Part shown: positions 55,131 to 63,194 of the stretch, one piece after another | Layout: every line of letters begins with the position of its first letter | How positions within the stretch are numbered: the stretch's first letter is position 1 | Assembly: GCF_002127215.1 (NCBI RefSeq) | Contig: NZ_NFUT01000003.1 | Location: forward strand, 1-64,000 | Length of the DNA stretch: 64,000 nt | Source: Hydrogenophaga sp. IBVHS2 | GTDB taxonomy: Bacteria > Pseudomonadota > Gammaproteobacteria > Burkholderiales > Burkholderiaceae_C | Direction: 5' to 3' | Position numbers and translations under genes: made by a program | The notes under the pieces: generated by a model | The model's input: the letters and a program-made list of their open reading frames with translations, nothing else | Told to the model about the DNA's origin: nothing | Databases searched by the model: none

Positions 55131-55703
55131 ATGAACTCCGACCCCGACGTGCACCTGCTGTCCCTCATCGACCGTGTGGCAGCCCAGGACGAAGCCGCCC
55201 TGCGGCAGCTCTACGACGCCACCGCCGCCAAGCTCTACGGCCTGGCGTTGCGGGTGGTGGGCAAGCCCGAGTGGGCCGAAGACTGCCTGCAGGACACCTT
55301 CCTGCAGGTGTGGCGCTCGGCCGCCGATTACCGGGCCAGCCTGAGCCCGCCGATGGCCTGGCTGGGCATGCTGGTGCGCAGCCGATCGCTCGACCTGCTG
55401 CGGCGGGCGCAGGCGCAACGGCAGTCGCAGACCGACGAGATCGACGACCATATGGCGGACACGCTCGCCGGCGACTCGCCCGACCCGTCGGACACCACCC
55501 TGGCCAGCCAGCAGGCCTGGGCCCTGCACCAGTGCCTGGGTCGGCTGGACCACAAGCAGCGCGAGGTGATCAGCCTGGCCTACCTGCGCGATCTGAGCCA
55601 CACCGAACTCGCCACCCAGCTCAGCCTGCCGCTGGGTACCGTGAAGACCTGGATCCGCCGGGGTCTGGACCAGCTGCGCCAGTGCATGGCGCGCTGGCAT
55701 TGA
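55131..55703 (+). CDS. ECF RNA polymerase sigma factor (SigK/RpoE-like)
   Basis: A 190-aa sigma-70 family protein. Region 2 has DEAALRQLYDATAAKLYGLALRVVG and AEDCLQDTFLQVWRSA; region 4 has LGRLDHKQREVISLAYLRDLSHTELATQLSLPLGTVKTWIRRGLDQLRQCM. It pairs with an RskA-type anti-sigma gene 10 nt downstream, as in SigK-RskA systems. It likely drives its upstream cluster. Confidence 0.9.
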   Translation: MNSDPDVHLLSLIDRVAAQDEAALRQLYDATAAKLYGLALRVVGKPEWAEDCLQDTFLQVWRSAADYRASLSPPMAWLGMLVRSRSLDLLRRAQAQRQSQTDEIDDHMADTLAGDSPDPSDTTLASQQAWALHQCLGRLDHKQREVISLAYLRDLSHTELATQLSLPLGTVKTWIRRGLDQLRQCMARWH

Positions 55704-55713
55704 GGAGATGCCC

Positions 55714-56556
55714 ATGAACATCGCACGACACCCCGAACTGCTGGACCGCCTGGCCGCAGCCTGGGCGCTGGGCACGCTGCAGGGCGGGGCACGGCGCCGC
55801 TTCGAGCAGGCCGCCCGCGAACACCCCACGGTGCGTGCCGCTGCCCTGCTGTGGCAGGAACGCATGACCGGCATGACCGAGCTGCAGCCCGCGGTCCAGC
55901 CACCGGCCCATGTGTGGACCCGCATCGACAACCTGGTGCAGGCCGACCGGGACGCACGCACCGTGCGCCAGCGGCGCGAGGCGCCGGAACCGCGCCGGCG
56001 CCGGACGCTGTCGGCCTGGTGGCCGGGTCTCTCGCTGGCCGGCGGCCTGGCCACGGTGGCGGCCATCGGTGTGGCCTTCCAGCTCAACACCCAGCTGGGC
56101 CAGACCCGCGCCGAACTCATGGCCCGCAGCGAGGCACTGAACACCCAGGCCAGCCTGAATGCGCAGCTGCAGGGCCAGCTGGCCGGCCTGCAGCAGGAGC
56201 TCGCTGCCATGCCGCGTGCCGACTATGTGGCGGTGCTCAACGACAGCCAGGCGGGAGCGGCGGTGCTCGTCACCTTCGATCCGGTGCGACGGCAGCTGAA
56301 CCTGCAGCGCGTGGGCAGCTTCCAGGAAGCCGAAGACCGCTCGCTGCAGCTCTGGGCCCTGCCGCCGGGCAGCGGGCCGAAATCGCTGGGGGTGCTCACG
56401 CGCGAACGGCTGCTGCAGCTCGCCGCGGACCCGACGGCGGTGAAGGACGTGCCCACCCTGGCCATCAGCCTGGAGCCTCGCGGCGGCGTGCCGGAGGCGG
56501 GCGGCCCGACCGGACCGGTGCTGTTCAAGGGCGCGCTGATCCAGCGCCAGATCTGA
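55714..56556 (+). CDS. Anti-sigma factor, RskA-type
   Basis: A 280-aa membrane protein. The N-terminal sigma-binding region (residues 1-65) begins MNIARHPELLDRLAAAWALGTLQGGARRRFE. One transmembrane helix (WWPGLSLAGGLATVAAIGVAF) lies near 105-125. A coiled coil is followed by the periplasmic RskA domain (LWALPPGSGPKSLGVL). I chose the ATG at 55714, 6 nt after GAGGAG; an ATG at 55708 is too close to it. Confidence 0.87.
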   Translation: MNIARHPELLDRLAAAWALGTLQGGARRRFEQAAREHPTVRAAALLWQERMTGMTELQPAVQPPAHVWTRIDNLVQADRDARTVRQRREAPEPRRRRTLSAWWPGLSLAGGLATVAAIGVAFQLNTQLGQTRAELMARSEALNTQASLNAQLQGQLAGLQQELAAMPRADYVAVLNDSQAGAAVLVTFDPVRRQLNLQRVGSFQEAEDRSLQLWALPPGSGPKSLGVLTRERLLQLAADPTAVKDVPTLAISLEPRGGVPEAGGPTGPVLFKGALIQRQI

Positions 56557-56560
56557 GGCC

Positions 56561-56992
56561 TCAGGCCGGGGCCAGCGGCCGGCCCCGGCGCTCGACGATC
56601 TCGAATACCACCATGCCGGCCAGCATGGCCAGCACGAACACCAGCGCCTTGGGCTCGCCGGCGGCCATGGACACCACGCCAGGGCCCGGGCAGAACCCGG
56701 CCAGGCCCCAGCCGACGCCGAAGGTCAGGCTGCCCAGCACCAGACGGCGGTCGATCTGCGTGGCCTTGGGCAGGTGCATGGCACCCCCCAGCACAGCGGT
56801 GGTGCGGCGGCGGGCCAGCGCGTAGGCAAAGAAGCCCACGGCAATGGCGCCGCCCATGACGAAGGCCAGCGACGGGTCCCAGGCACCCGCGAGGTCCAGG
56901 AAGCCCTGCACCTTGCCCGGGTCGGTCATGCCGGAGAGGATCAGGCCCAGACCGAAGAGCAGGCCGATCAGGAATTCGACAATGCGGCTCAT
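56561..56992 (-). CDS. YeeE/YedE-family membrane protein (DUF6691, PmpB-like)
   Basis: A 143-aa inner-membrane protein with four hydrophobic segments. The motif GLILSGMTDPGKVQGFLDLAGAWDPSLAFVMGGA and GVGWGLAGFCPGPGVVSMAAG (one Cys) mark the second half of split YeeE sulfur transporters. AAAGGA precedes the ATG. It lies 11 nt downstream of the other YeeE half in an operon with an ArsR-type sulfide sensor. Confidence 0.85.
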   Translation of the reverse strand: MSRIVEFLIGLLFGLGLILSGMTDPGKVQGFLDLAGAWDPSLAFVMGGAIAVGFFAYALARRRTTAVLGGAMHLPKATQIDRRLVLGSLTFGVGWGLAGFCPGPGVVSMAAGEPKALVFVLAMLAGMVVFEIVERRGRPLAPA

Positions 56993-57003
56993 GGCGCGTC
57001 CTT

Positions 57004-57441
57004 TCAGAGCACGTGACGGATCAGGAAGACGGTGAGGAAGCCCGCGGCCATGAAGGCCAGCGTGGCCACCAGCGAGCGCGGCGACAGGCGCGAGAGCCCG
57101 CACACCCCGTGGCCGCTGGTGCAGCCCGAGCCGTAGCGGGTGCCCACCCCCACCAGCAGGCCGGCCAGCACCACCAGGCCATAGCCCGCGTCGATGCGCG
57201 GCGCTTTCAGAAAACCTTCGGGCGCCAGCAGGCTGGCCACCAGCGGAGCGGCCAGCAGCCCGAGCACGAAGCTCAGGCGCCAGCCGGCATCACCCCGCTT
57301 CGGGGCCAGCAGCCCGCCCAGGATGCCGCTGATACCCAACACCCGGCCATTGAGCAGGATGAACAGGGCGGCGGCCAGGCCCAGCAGCAGGCCGCCGGCC
57401 AGCGAGGTCCAGGGGGTGAAATGGGTCCAGGCTATGGTCAT
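57004..57441 (-). CDS. YeeE/YedE-family membrane protein (PmpA-like)
   Basis: A 145-aa inner-membrane protein with four hydrophobic segments. It has [15 protein letters not shown] and [27 protein letters not shown], with the Cys pair implicated in moving thiosulfate or related sulfur in YeeE. With the PmpB-like partner it makes a full transporter. It starts 3 nt after the ArsR-type gene. Confidence 0.87.
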   Translation of the reverse strand: MTIAWTHFTPWTSLAGGLLLGLAAALFILLNGRVLGISGILGGLLAPKRGDAGWRLSFVLGLLAAPLVASLLAPEGFLKAPRIDAGYGLVVLAGLLVGVGTRYGSGCTSGHGVCGLSRLSPRSLVATLAFMAAGFLTVFLIRHVL

Positions 57442-57444
57442 GGA

Positions 57445-57762
57445 TCAGGCCTCCTTGGGGCAGAACTGCTGATGAAGCACCTGCATCACGGCCAGTGCCT
57501 GCGGGCTGTCGATGCGGTAGTGGATGTGCTTGCCCTCGCGCCGGGTGGCCACCAGGGCTTCCTCGCGCAGGACGGTGAGCTGCTGCGACAGCGTGGGCTG
57601 GCGGATGCCCAGGCTTTCCTCGAGCTGGCCCACGCTCATCTCGCCTTCGGCGAGACGGCACAGGATGAGCAGGCGGTCGGGGTTGGACAGCACCTTGAGC
57701 AGGCGGCAGGCCTCGCCGGCGGCGGCCTGCATGTCGTCAATGGAGAAGGCGACGGTGTTCAT
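57445..57762 (-). CDS. ArsR-family sulfide/persulfide-sensing repressor (BigR/SqrR-like)
   Basis: A 105-aa winged-helix repressor. Recognition helix: LGIRQPTLSQQLTVLREE. Cys35 (LLILCRL) and Cys101 (QFCPKEA) are 66 residues apart, the same spacing as the sensing Cys pair of BigR and SqrR, which form a tetrasulfide with reactive sulfur. No metal-binding ELCVCDL motif is present. It leads an operon with two YeeE-type transporter halves and has a promoter with an adjacent palindrome. Confidence 0.87.
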   Translation of the reverse strand: MNTVAFSIDDMQAAAGEACRLLKVLSNPDRLLILCRLAEGEMSVGQLEESLGIRQPTLSQQLTVLREEALVATRREGKHIHYRIDSPQALAVMQVLHQQFCPKEA

Positions 57763-57806
57763 GAGGGTGGAGCAACGGAGCCGGACGGGATGTCCAGGCC
57801 GTCGTC

Positions 57807-57835
57807 ACTCTACCGACGAACAAAATATCTGTCAA
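57807..57835 (-). promoter_or_regulatory. Promoter of the BigR-like/YeeE operon
   Basis: Minus-strand TTGACA (57835-57830) and TAGAGT (57812-57807) with a 17-nt spacer: a perfect -35 and a 4-of-6 -10, 45 nt before the ATG. Confidence 0.7.
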
Positions 57836-57842
57836 TATATTG
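57833..57842. promoter_or_regulatory. Palindromic operator CAATATATTG
   Basis: A perfect 10-bp AT-rich palindrome overlaps the -35 box of the BigR-like operon. Its position suits autorepression by the ArsR-type protein. Confidence 0.55.
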
Positions 57843-57869
57843 TTATTGACTTATCCGATCCGCTCCGGC

Positions 57870-58733
57870 TCACTGGCGGGCGGTGCGCACATTGGCCGGC
57901 GGCTGCTGCGGATGGCTGCTGCGCCAGGGGTTGATGTCCAGCCCGCCCCGGCGGGTGTAACGGGCGTACACGCTCAGGCGGGCCGGCTTGCAGCGCTGCA
58001 GCACGTCCATGTAGATGCGCTCCACGCACTGCTCGTGGAATTCGTTGTGGTTGCGAAAGCTCACGATGTAGCGCAGCAGGCCTTCCTGGTCGATCTGCGG
58101 ACCGCTGTAGCGGATCTGCACGCTGCCCCAGTCGGGCTGGCCGGTGACCAGGCAGTTGCTCTTGAGCAGGTGGCTGACCAGGGTCTCCTCCACCGGCTTC
58201 TCGTCGAGGGCGGCCTTGAGCAGCTCGGGCGCGGGCTGACCGTGGGTGCATTCCACATCAAGCCGATCGAGGTTGACGCCCTCGAGCTCCTGCACCGGCT
58301 CGCGGCCGAACTGCTCGGGCAGCACCAGCCGCACGCCGGCCGAGGCCTGCACCGGACCGCCCTGCCACAGGGCTGCACTGATGTCGCGGCGGATGGTGTC
58401 GCGCACCTCGTCCGCAGTCGCGAACGGGGTGTTGTTGAAGCTGTTGAGGTAGAGCTTGAACGACTTGCTCTCGACGATGTGGGTGCTCTCGCACGGCACG
58501 GTGACATGGGCGATGGCCACCTGCGGCTTGCCGCGCGGGTTGAGCCAGCTCAGCTCGAAGGCGGTCCAGAGGTCGCAGCCCATGAAGGGGATGGCACCGG
58601 TGATGCCGATCTCGTGCCGCTTGGGCGCCCGCGGCAGCGGGAACAGCAGCGAGGCATCGTAGCGGTCGGTGTAGGTGCTGGTCTTGCCCAGCTGGGATTG
58701 CTCGGGCGTGAGCCGGGAAGGATCGAGGTTCAT
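57870..58733 (-). CDS. queF: NADPH-dependent 7-cyano-7-deazaguanine reductase
   Basis: A 287-aa enzyme of queuosine synthesis that reduces preQ0 to preQ1. This is the long bimodular type. The active-site Cys is in [19 protein letters not shown], the substrate motif is [13 protein letters not shown], and the C-terminal [14 protein letters not shown] carries the catalytic Glu region. Its start overlaps the upstream oxygenase stop by ATGA. Confidence 0.94.
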   Translation of the reverse strand: MNLDPSRLTPEQSQLGKTSTYTDRYDASLLFPLPRAPKRHEIGITGAIPFMGCDLWTAFELSWLNPRGKPQVAIAHVTVPCESTHIVESKSFKLYLNSFNNTPFATADEVRDTIRRDISAALWQGGPVQASAGVRLVLPEQFGREPVQELEGVNLDRLDVECTHGQPAPELLKAALDEKPVEETLVSHLLKSNCLVTGQPDWGSVQIRYSGPQIDQEGLLRYIVSFRNHNEFHEQCVERIYMDVLQRCKPARLSVYARYTRRGGLDINPWRSSHPQQPPANVRTARQ

Positions 58734-59581
58734 GTGAATTCGCGTTCGCGCAGCCACTTGGTGGCCACCCATTTCTCGCCCTCGATCACCGGAGCGCCGC
58801 CGTGCAGCGTGCGGGTGGACGGGTGCGGCCGGTCGTAGCTGAAAAACACCGCATTGCCGCGCACCGGCGCCACCTGCAGCCCCACGTCGGGGAAGGTGGT
58901 AGCACCGCCGCGCGCCGGCTCGTTGAGGTACATCACCAGCGTGGCCAGACGCTGGCCCCCGCGGCGCAGGATGGTGGGCGTGCCGGGCTCGTCGGGGTCG
59001 AAATAGTCGTAGTGCGGCTTGTACTCGGCACCGGGCCGGTAGTGCAGCACCTGGATGCCCTCGCCGTGCGACACCGGCCACTGGCACAGGCGCGCAATGC
59101 GTTCTTCCAGGGCCGTCACCTCGGGCGTCTGGCCGCGCTGGAAGAACATGCCGCTGCTGGTGCGGTCGGCATTGACCTCTTCGCCGCCGGTGCGGGTCTC
59201 GACGGTGCGCGATCGGGCCAGGGCCGGTCGGGCCGATTCGATGAGCGCGTCGCACTCGCGGCCCGACAGCAGGTTGCCCAGCACCACCACCTGCGGGTGG
59301 TTCAGGCTCACCACGATGTCGACCCAGCGATCGCCAGCGTCCACCCGCAGCGGCGAGGCGGTGAGATCGATGGCGGGCAGGCGGCCGGCCGGCAGGGTGG
59401 CGGTGGCTGCCGCCGGCTCGGGGGGCATGGTGGCCAGCACGCCGGCCAGGGCCTGCCGGGCCACGGCCTCGTCCCAGCCGGACGCCAGCATGGCCGCCAC
59501 CACCTGGGGTTCGTCGAAGCCGGCGCGCAGCTGGGCCACCAGCCATTCGCGCAGTTCGGGGGTGACCGGTTGCGTCAGCAC
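58730..59581 (-). CDS. 2OG-Fe(II) oxygenase, prolyl-4-hydroxylase-like
   Basis: A 283-aa protein. The double-stranded beta-helix has the iron triad: HYD ([11 protein letters not shown]) and a distal His in RTLHGGAPV, with the 2-oxoglutarate-binding Lys in [33 protein letters not shown] is typical of P4H. A GTG at 59581 with GAGG 9 nt upstream is chosen; a GTG two codons earlier is possible. The N-terminal 80 residues form a small helical domain. It sits between yaaA and queF. Confidence 0.86.
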   Translation of the reverse strand: MLTQPVTPELREWLVAQLRAGFDEPQVVAAMLASGWDEAVARQALAGVLATMPPEPAAATATLPAGRLPAIDLTASPLRVDAGDRWVDIVVSLNHPQVVVLGNLLSGRECDALIESARPALARSRTVETRTGGEEVNADRTSSGMFFQRGQTPEVTALEERIARLCQWPVSHGEGIQVLHYRPGAEYKPHYDYFDPDEPGTPTILRRGGQRLATLVMYLNEPARGGATTFPDVGLQVAPVRGNAVFFSYDRPHPSTRTLHGGAPVIEGEKWVATKWLREREFT

Positions 59582-59592
59582 GGGCACGATCC

Positions 59593-60369
59593 TCAGGCCT
59601 TGGCCTCGCGGCGGAACACCAGGCGGTCCGGCTCGGAAGCCGCCGGCACGAAGCGGTAGCCCTCCAGGTCGAATCCCTGCAGCTGCTCGGGCTGGCTGGC
59701 GCGGTGGGTCACGGCCCAGCGCACCATCAGGCCGCGCGCCCGCTTGGCCATGAAGCTGATGACCTTGTAGCCATCGCCCTTGCGCTCCTCGAACACGCAG
59801 GTGACCACGCGCGGCACCAGGGCCTTGCGGTCGACCGCCTTGAAGTACTCCTCGCTCGCCAGGTTGACGATCACCGGCGTGCGGTCGGCCGCCGCGCGTT
59901 CGTTCAGGTAGCGGGCAATGCGGTCGCCCCAGTACTGGTAGAGGTTGCTGCCGCGCTCGGTCTTGAGCCGGGTGCCCATCTCCAGCCGGTAGGGCTGCAT
60001 CCAGTCCAGCGGGCGCAGCACGCCATAGAGGCCGCTGAGGATGCACAGGTGCTCCTGCAGCCAGGCCAGATCGGCCTCGGGGAGGTTGCGGGCGTCCAGC
60101 CCGCCGTACACGTCGCCGTCGAAAGCCAGCACCGCCTGGCGCGAGTTGCTGGCCGAAAAGCGCGGCTGCCAGGCCTGGTAGCGCGCCACGTTCAGGCCGG
60201 CCAGCGGGTCGGACAGGTCCATGAGGCTGGCGATTTCCTGCGGCGATTTCTCGCGCAGCACGCTGATCAGGCCCTGCGCTTCCTTCACGAACAGCGGCTG
60301 GGTGTGGGTGGTGACGCCGAGCGGGGTGTCGTAGTCGAGGGCCTTGGCCGGCGAGATCAGGAACAGCAT
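59593..60369 (-). CDS. yaaA: Peroxide stress protein YaaA
   Basis: A 258-aa protein of the YaaA/UPF0246 family, which lowers free iron and protects DNA in peroxide stress. Signature blocks are [52 protein letters not shown] and [16 protein letters not shown]. The start is the ATG at 60369. It is divergent from the dioxygenase operon. Confidence 0.93.
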   Translation of the reverse strand: MLFLISPAKALDYDTPLGVTTHTQPLFVKEAQGLISVLREKSPQEIASLMDLSDPLAGLNVARYQAWQPRFSASNSRQAVLAFDGDVYGGLDARNLPEADLAWLQEHLCILSGLYGVLRPLDWMQPYRLEMGTRLKTERGSNLYQYWGDRIARYLNERAAADRTPVIVNLASEEYFKAVDRKALVPRVVTCVFEERKGDGYKVISFMAKRARGLMVRWAVTHRASQPEQLQGFDLEGYRFVPAASEPDRLVFRREAKA

Positions 60370-60454
60370 GGAAGGAATGGGGGTGTGCGGGTGTTCCCGG
60401 ATTATCGCGAAGGGCGCCGGCCGGCATCCCGACCATGGCATTCGGAATTTCGAT

Positions 60455-60474
60455 TTGGTGAATGCATTACGCAA
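60455..60474. promoter_or_regulatory. Palindromic operator TTG-N3-AATGCATT-N3-CAA
   Basis: A 20-bp dyad with 14 symmetric positions. It overlaps the -35 and spacer of the dioxygenase promoter and fits a MarR- or GntR-type regulator, which is not encoded in this window. Confidence 0.55.
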
Positions 60475-60483
60475 TGGTAAATT
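60455..60483 (+). promoter_or_regulatory. Promoter of the aromatic-degradation operon
   Basis: TTGGTG (60455-60460) and TAAATT (60478-60483) with a 17-nt spacer, 26 nt before the ATG. The palindromic operator covers the -35. Confidence 0.5.
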
Positions 60484-60509
60484 CCGGCATCGCCTGTCAG
60501 GAGACCTCC

Positions 60510-61121
60510 ATGCCCACCGCCAGCCTGCCGCCCCCGGCCCCCATCCAGCAGCTGCACCACTACGCCTACCGGGCCCGCGACGCCGAGGAAACGCGCCAGT
60601 TCTACGAGGACATCCTGGGCCTGCCGCTCTACCACATCATCCAGAGCGACTTCGTGCCCAGCACCGGCGAATACTGCCCCTACACCCACTTCTTCTTCCG
60701 CCTGCAGGACGGCTCCTTCATCGCCTTCTTCGACCTCGGCGACGACCAGGCCGCCGAACCCAGCCCCAACACGCCGAAGTGGGTCAACCACATCAGCTTC
60801 CGGGTGAACACGGTCGAGGAGCTGGAAGCCACCAAGGCCCGGCTGCAGGCGCACGGCGTGGAGGTGCTGGGCGTGACCGACCACCACATCTTCAAGAGCA
60901 TCTACTTCTTCGACCCCAACGGCATCCGGCTCGAACTCACCGCGCAACTGGCCGACGAGTTCCAGATGCTCACCGAGAGCAGGACGGCGCACGCCCGCCT
61001 GGCCGAGTGGAATGCCCGCAAGGAGCAGTGGCGCCGGGAGCGCGCCGCCGGCCAGGCCACCGCGCCGCTCAAGCCGCAGCAGAACGACCGTCCCGAAGTG
61101 GCCGCCCGCGCGCAGGGCTGA
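60510..61121 (+). CDS. VOC-family extradiol-dioxygenase-like protein
   Basis: A 203-aa glyoxalase/bleomycin/dioxygenase-fold protein. Probable metal ligands are H16/H17 (QLHHYAY), His in WVNHISFRV and Glu in IRLELTA, the 2-His-1-Glu set. FYEDILGLPLYHII is typical of VOC. The C-terminal 45 residues are a charged extension. AGGAGA precedes the ATG at 60510. It is the first gene before an FAD hydroxylase, so ring-opening of a dihydroxylated aromatic is likely, but the substrate is unknown. Confidence 0.82.
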   Translation: MPTASLPPPAPIQQLHHYAYRARDAEETRQFYEDILGLPLYHIIQSDFVPSTGEYCPYTHFFFRLQDGSFIAFFDLGDDQAAEPSPNTPKWVNHISFRVNTVEELEATKARLQAHGVEVLGVTDHHIFKSIYFFDPNGIRLELTAQLADEFQMLTESRTAHARLAEWNARKEQWRRERAAGQATAPLKPQQNDRPEVAARAQG

Positions 61122-61131
61122 AGGCACCGCC

Positions 61132-62892
61132 ATGAGCTACCGCGACCCGGCCCACACCAACGGCTACGAGTTCACCCAGGGCAGTGGCTACACCCTGCCC
61201 GAATACCCCTTCGTGCCCCCGCCCGAACTGCGGGGCGAGGCCCCCGGGCGCTACCCGGTCGTCATCGTCGGCGCCGGCATCACCGGCCTCACCCTGGCCT
61301 GCTCGCTGGCCCGCCTGGGCGTGGCCGCCGTGGTGCTCGACGAGGACAACACCGTGGGGGTGAAGGGCGCGTCGTCGCGCGGCATCTGCTACACCCAGAA
61401 GTCGCTGGAGATCTTCGATCGCCTCGGCATCTACGAACGCATCGCTGCCAAGGGCGTGCAGTGGAGCGTGGGCCGCACCTTCGCCGGCGAGCACGAGGTC
61501 TACCGCTTCGACCTGCGCCAGCAGGGCGGCTTCGGCTTGAGCGCGCAGCCGCCCTTCATCAACATCCAGCAGTTCTACATCGAGGGCTTTCTGGTCGAGC
61601 GCATCCAGGAGCTGGGCCATGTCGACCTGCGCTGGCGCAACCGGCTGACCGCCTTCGAGCAACAGGCCGACCACGCGGTGCTGACGGTGGAGACCCCGGC
61701 CGGCAGCTACACCCTGCAGGCCAGCCATGTGGTGGACGCCACCGGCTCGCACAGCCCGCTGCGCCGCTGGCTCGACGTGCCCTTCACCGGCAAGCGCGGT
61801 GACGACCGCTGGTGCATTGCCGACGTGCGCTTTACCAACCGCCCGCCGCAGGAACGGCACACCTGGATCGAAGCCCCCTTCAACGACGACCGCGCGGTGT
61901 GGCAGCACCTGATGGCCGACGATGTGTGGCGCATCGACTACCAGATGGCCCCCGACAGCGACGCGGCCTACGTGAGCCGCGAGGACGTGGTGCGCGAACG
62001 CCTGGCGCGCCAGTTCGGCCCCGATGCGCAGGTGGAGGTGGTGTGGGTCGGGCCGTATGCCTACCGCAACGAATGCGTGCACGCCATGCGGCACGGCCGG
62101 GTGTTCTTCATGGGCGACTCGGCCAAGATCGTCAGCCCCTTCGGTGCGCGCGGCGGCAACACCGGCGTGGCCGATGCCGACAACCTGGCCTGGAAGCTGG
62201 CCCTGGTGCTGCAGGGCCGCGCCAGCCCGGCCCTGCTGGAGAGCTTCAACGACGAACGCCTGGAGGCCGCCCAGGAAAACGTGCGCGTGACCAGCCGCAC
62301 CGCCCGCTTCCTGCGACCGGCCGACGGCATCGAGCGCACCTTCCGCACCGCCGCCATCGGCCTGGCCCGCGACCATGCCTTCGCACGGCCGCTCATCAAC
62401 ACCGGCCGCATGGCCGTGGCCAACCCCTACACCCGCTCGCGCTGCGTGACGGGCCGCCCCGGCAGTGCCGCCGGCCGCTCGACCCAGAACGTGGTGCTGC
62501 AGTGGGCCGACGGGCAGCCTGGCGAGCTGCACGACCTGCTGGCCTGGGCCGGCAGCGATCTGCTGCTGCTGGTGTTCGGTCCGCAGCCCCCGGCCTCCCT
62601 GCAGCGCGTGCGCCAGCTCGGCAGCCATGCGCCGCTGCGGTCGGTGCAGGTGCTCGGGCCGCGCGAGCGGGGCGGCGCCGTGGAGCAGGTGCGCGACCCC
62701 AAAGCCCACCTGCGCGCCACCTGCACGCTGGATGGCGCCCCCCCGCCCGGCTGGGCCCTGGTGCGGCCCGATGGCTACCTGGCCGCCACCGGCAGCCGCA
62801 TCGACGGCTCGCTGGTGCAGGCGCTCGAACGGGCGCTGGGCCTGCGCGAACCCCTGTCCACTTCTGCCATCGCCACCCAGGTCTCCGCATGA
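61132..62892 (+). CDS. FAD-dependent aromatic hydroxylase (MhpA-like)
   Basis: A 586-aa flavoprotein monooxygenase. FAD motifs are VVIVGAGITGLTLACSLARLG (N-terminal), VVDATGSHSPLRRWL and the GD motif RVFFMGDSAKIVSPFGARGGNTGVADADNLAWKL. The C-terminal thioredoxin-like domain lies after about residue 440. It hydroxylates a phenolic ring with NAD(P)H and oxygen. It follows the VOC gene by 10 nt and overlaps the DUF2783 gene by ATGA. Confidence 0.87.
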   Translation: MSYRDPAHTNGYEFTQGSGYTLPEYPFVPPPELRGEAPGRYPVVIVGAGITGLTLACSLARLGVAAVVLDEDNTVGVKGASSRGICYTQKSLEIFDRLGIYERIAAKGVQWSVGRTFAGEHEVYRFDLRQQGGFGLSAQPPFINIQQFYIEGFLVERIQELGHVDLRWRNRLTAFEQQADHAVLTVETPAGSYTLQASHVVDATGSHSPLRRWLDVPFTGKRGDDRWCIADVRFTNRPPQERHTWIEAPFNDDRAVWQHLMADDVWRIDYQMAPDSDAAYVSREDVVRERLARQFGPDAQVEVVWVGPYAYRNECVHAMRHGRVFFMGDSAKIVSPFGARGGNTGVADADNLAWKLALVLQGRASPALLESFNDERLEAAQENVRVTSRTARFLRPADGIERTFRTAAIGLARDHAFARPLINTGRMAVANPYTRSRCVTGRPGSAAGRSTQNVVLQWADGQPGELHDLLAWAGSDLLLLVFGPQPPASLQRVRQLGSHAPLRSVQVLGPRERGGAVEQVRDPKAHLRATCTLDGAPPPGWALVRPDGYLAATGSRIDGSLVQALERALGLREPLSTSAIATQVSA

Positions 62893-63089
62893 ACCACCCT
62901 GCCCTGCAAGCCACCCCGCAGTGGGAAGACGCCGACGCCTTCTACGAGCAGCTGCTGGACGCCCACGCCGGCCTCAGTGCCGAAGACTCGGCCCTGCTCA
63001 ACGCCCGGCTGATCCTGGTGCTGGCGCACCAGATCGGCCGGCGCGACGTGCTGACCGCCTGCATCGAGGCCGCGCGCCTGCCGGGCTGA
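62889..63089 (+). CDS. DUF2783-domain small protein
   Basis: A 66-aa acidic helical protein (EDADAFYEQLLDAHAGLSAEDSALLNARLILVLAHQIG). DUF2783 proteins commonly follow aromatic flavin hydroxylases and may be an accessory subunit. Translationally coupled by ATGA to the FAD hydroxylase. Confidence 0.8.
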   Translation: MNHPALQATPQWEDADAFYEQLLDAHAGLSAEDSALLNARLILVLAHQIGRRDVLTACIEAARLPG

Positions 63090-63194
63090 GCCCCGGCCGC
63101 CCCGGCGAACACCGGGGGGCACCGTAAAATCGGGCGCTTCCCCGAACACCACCGACGGCATCCTGCGGGATGCCGTCGCCACTCTGGCGCCCCC

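Noticed and set aside
63090..63125. CCCCGG...CCGGGG hairpin after the DUF2783 gene as a terminator
   Set aside because: Only a 6-bp stem with no T-tract; it may be ordinary GC-rich sequence.
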